Shown here piece by piece: positions 63,420-64,000 of a stretch of 64,000 nucleotides of DNA (position 1 is its first letter; the number at the start of each line of letters is the position of its first letter). Where the stretch lies: contig NZ_JAJKFK010000004.1 of NCBI RefSeq assembly GCF_021653975.1, forward strand, positions 804,936-868,935, given 5' to 3'. The notes under the pieces are model-generated. The model ran no database searches. It had not been told where the DNA came from and saw only the letters and a list, made by a program, of their open reading frames with translations. This DNA comes from Amycolatopsis sp. GM8 (GTDB lineage: Bacteria; Actinomycetota; Actinomycetes; Mycobacteriales; Pseudonocardiaceae). The position numbers and the translations under genes were made by a program.

Positions 63420-64000
63420 TGCGCCGCGTCGTTCCAGGAGCGGCCGAAGCCGACCGAGACCTCCAGCGGCACGTTCAGCTCGGACGCGGCGCCCATCTGC
63501 TTGCGCACCAAGGCTTCCACCTCGCCGTGCTCGCCGTCCGCGACCTCGAGCACCAGTTCGTCGTGCACCTGCAGCAGCAGCCGGCTGCGCAGCCGCGACT
63601 CCTTCAGCGCGCGCTGCACACCCAGCATCGCGACCTTGATGATGTCCGCGGCGCTGCCCTGGATCGGTGCGTTGAGCGCCATCCGCTCGGCCATCTCGCG
63701 GCGCTGCCGGTTGTCGCTGTTGAGGTCGGGCAGGTACCGGCGGCGGCCGAAGATCGTCTCGGTGTAGCCGACCTTGGCCGCCTCGACGACGATGTTCTGC
63801 AGGTAGTCGCGCACGCCGCCGAACCGCTCGAAGTAGTCGTCCATCAGCTCGCGCGCCTCTTCGGTGGTGATGCGCAGCTGGTTGGACAGCCCGTAGGCGG
63901 ACAGCCCGTACGCCAGGCCGTAGTTCATCGCCTTGATCTTGGCCCGCTGGGCGCCGGTGACCTCGCCCGGTTCGCACGAGAACACCTTGGCCGCGGTGGC
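63416..64000 (-). CDS. polA: DNA polymerase I, C-terminal part (runs off the window)
   Basis: This is the polymerase domain end of family A DNA polymerase, which fills gaps and removes primers. The segment ATAAKVFSCEPGEVTGAQRA leads into KIKAMNYGLAYGLSAYGLSN (helix O region with Tyr/Asn), and the palm motif C shows QVHDELVLEVADGE with the catalytic Asp/Glu. The protein ends GRSWNDAAH. The 5' part lies beyond 64000. The stop overlaps an ATG in the 21-bp repeat region. Confidence 0.97.
   Translation of the reverse strand, partial: ATAAKVFSCEPGEVTGAQRAKIKAMNYGLAYGLSAYGLSNQLRITTEEARELMDDYFERFGGVRDYLQNIVVEAAKVGYTETIFGRRRYLPDLNSDNRQRREMAERMALNAPIQGSAADIIKVAMLGVQRALKESRLRSRLLLQVHDELVLEVADGEHGEVEALVRKQMGAASELNVPLEVSVGFGRSWNDAAH

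Overview
The window comes from a high-GC actinobacterium, most likely a member of the Pseudonocardiales close to Amycolatopsis. The reasons are about 70 percent GC, frequent GTG starts, ATGA/GTGA gene overlaps, a complete ergothioneine operon, mycothiol- and F420-linked families, and a gcvH-garA-merR-DUF151-merR block in the same order as in Mycobacterium. No phage, transposase, CRISPR array or tRNA was seen.

Region by region. 1-1633 is the minus-strand fatty-acid/heme operon fabG-fabI-hemH. 1634-5171 is a loose region: two decayed genes (a baeRF-like 5' end and a doxX-like gene with two frameshifts), an F420-type nitroreductase-family gene, a MarR regulator with AT-rich operators, and one hypothetical gene. 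5172-12939 holds trmL, a monooxygenase-fold protein, a moxR-DUF58-VWA operon, mobA, an NlpC/P60 hydrolase and two membrane proteins. 13128-27627 holds aconitase, efeO-efeB-phospholipase C, egtABCD and acnR. Sites resembling the AcnR operator lie before both acnA and acnR. 27718-34809 holds a CNNM transporter pair, a glycosylase-type protein, a repeat-rich envelope protein, and aldo-keto reductase/XRE genes.

34815-39105 is the glycine-cleavage/GarA block. It contains a tandem glycine riboswitch on the minus strand that no longer faces gcvP or any other same-strand gene for about 500 bases. 39136-46370 has two paralogous lipoproteins, an acyl-CoA ligase/enoyl-CoA hydratase pair, siroheme synthase, and a zinc-independent ribosomal protein operon (rpmG-rpsN-rpsR) under a Zur-like box, with rpsR frameshifted. 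46751-54785 is transport and catabolism: an MFS carrier, an LLM oxidoreductase, the hsaF-hsaG pyruvate/acetaldehyde pair with a divergent IclR regulator, folP, and TetR regulators. 55025-64000 contains rpsA, a methyltransferase-GNAT pair, an ABC-like/YhgE-Pip/TetR operon with a strong palindromic operator, and the 3' part of polA.

Besides genes, the window carries several kinds of repeated DNA. Arrays with a 21-bp period occur at three intergenic places and are of two sequence types. A GC-rich hairpin element of about 75 bp occurs in two copies, each just after the stop region of a minus-strand gene. A scattered palindrome, GTCCA-N3-TGGAC, occurs at least six times, mostly inside genes. All similarity statements rest on remembered family features and were not checked by database search.
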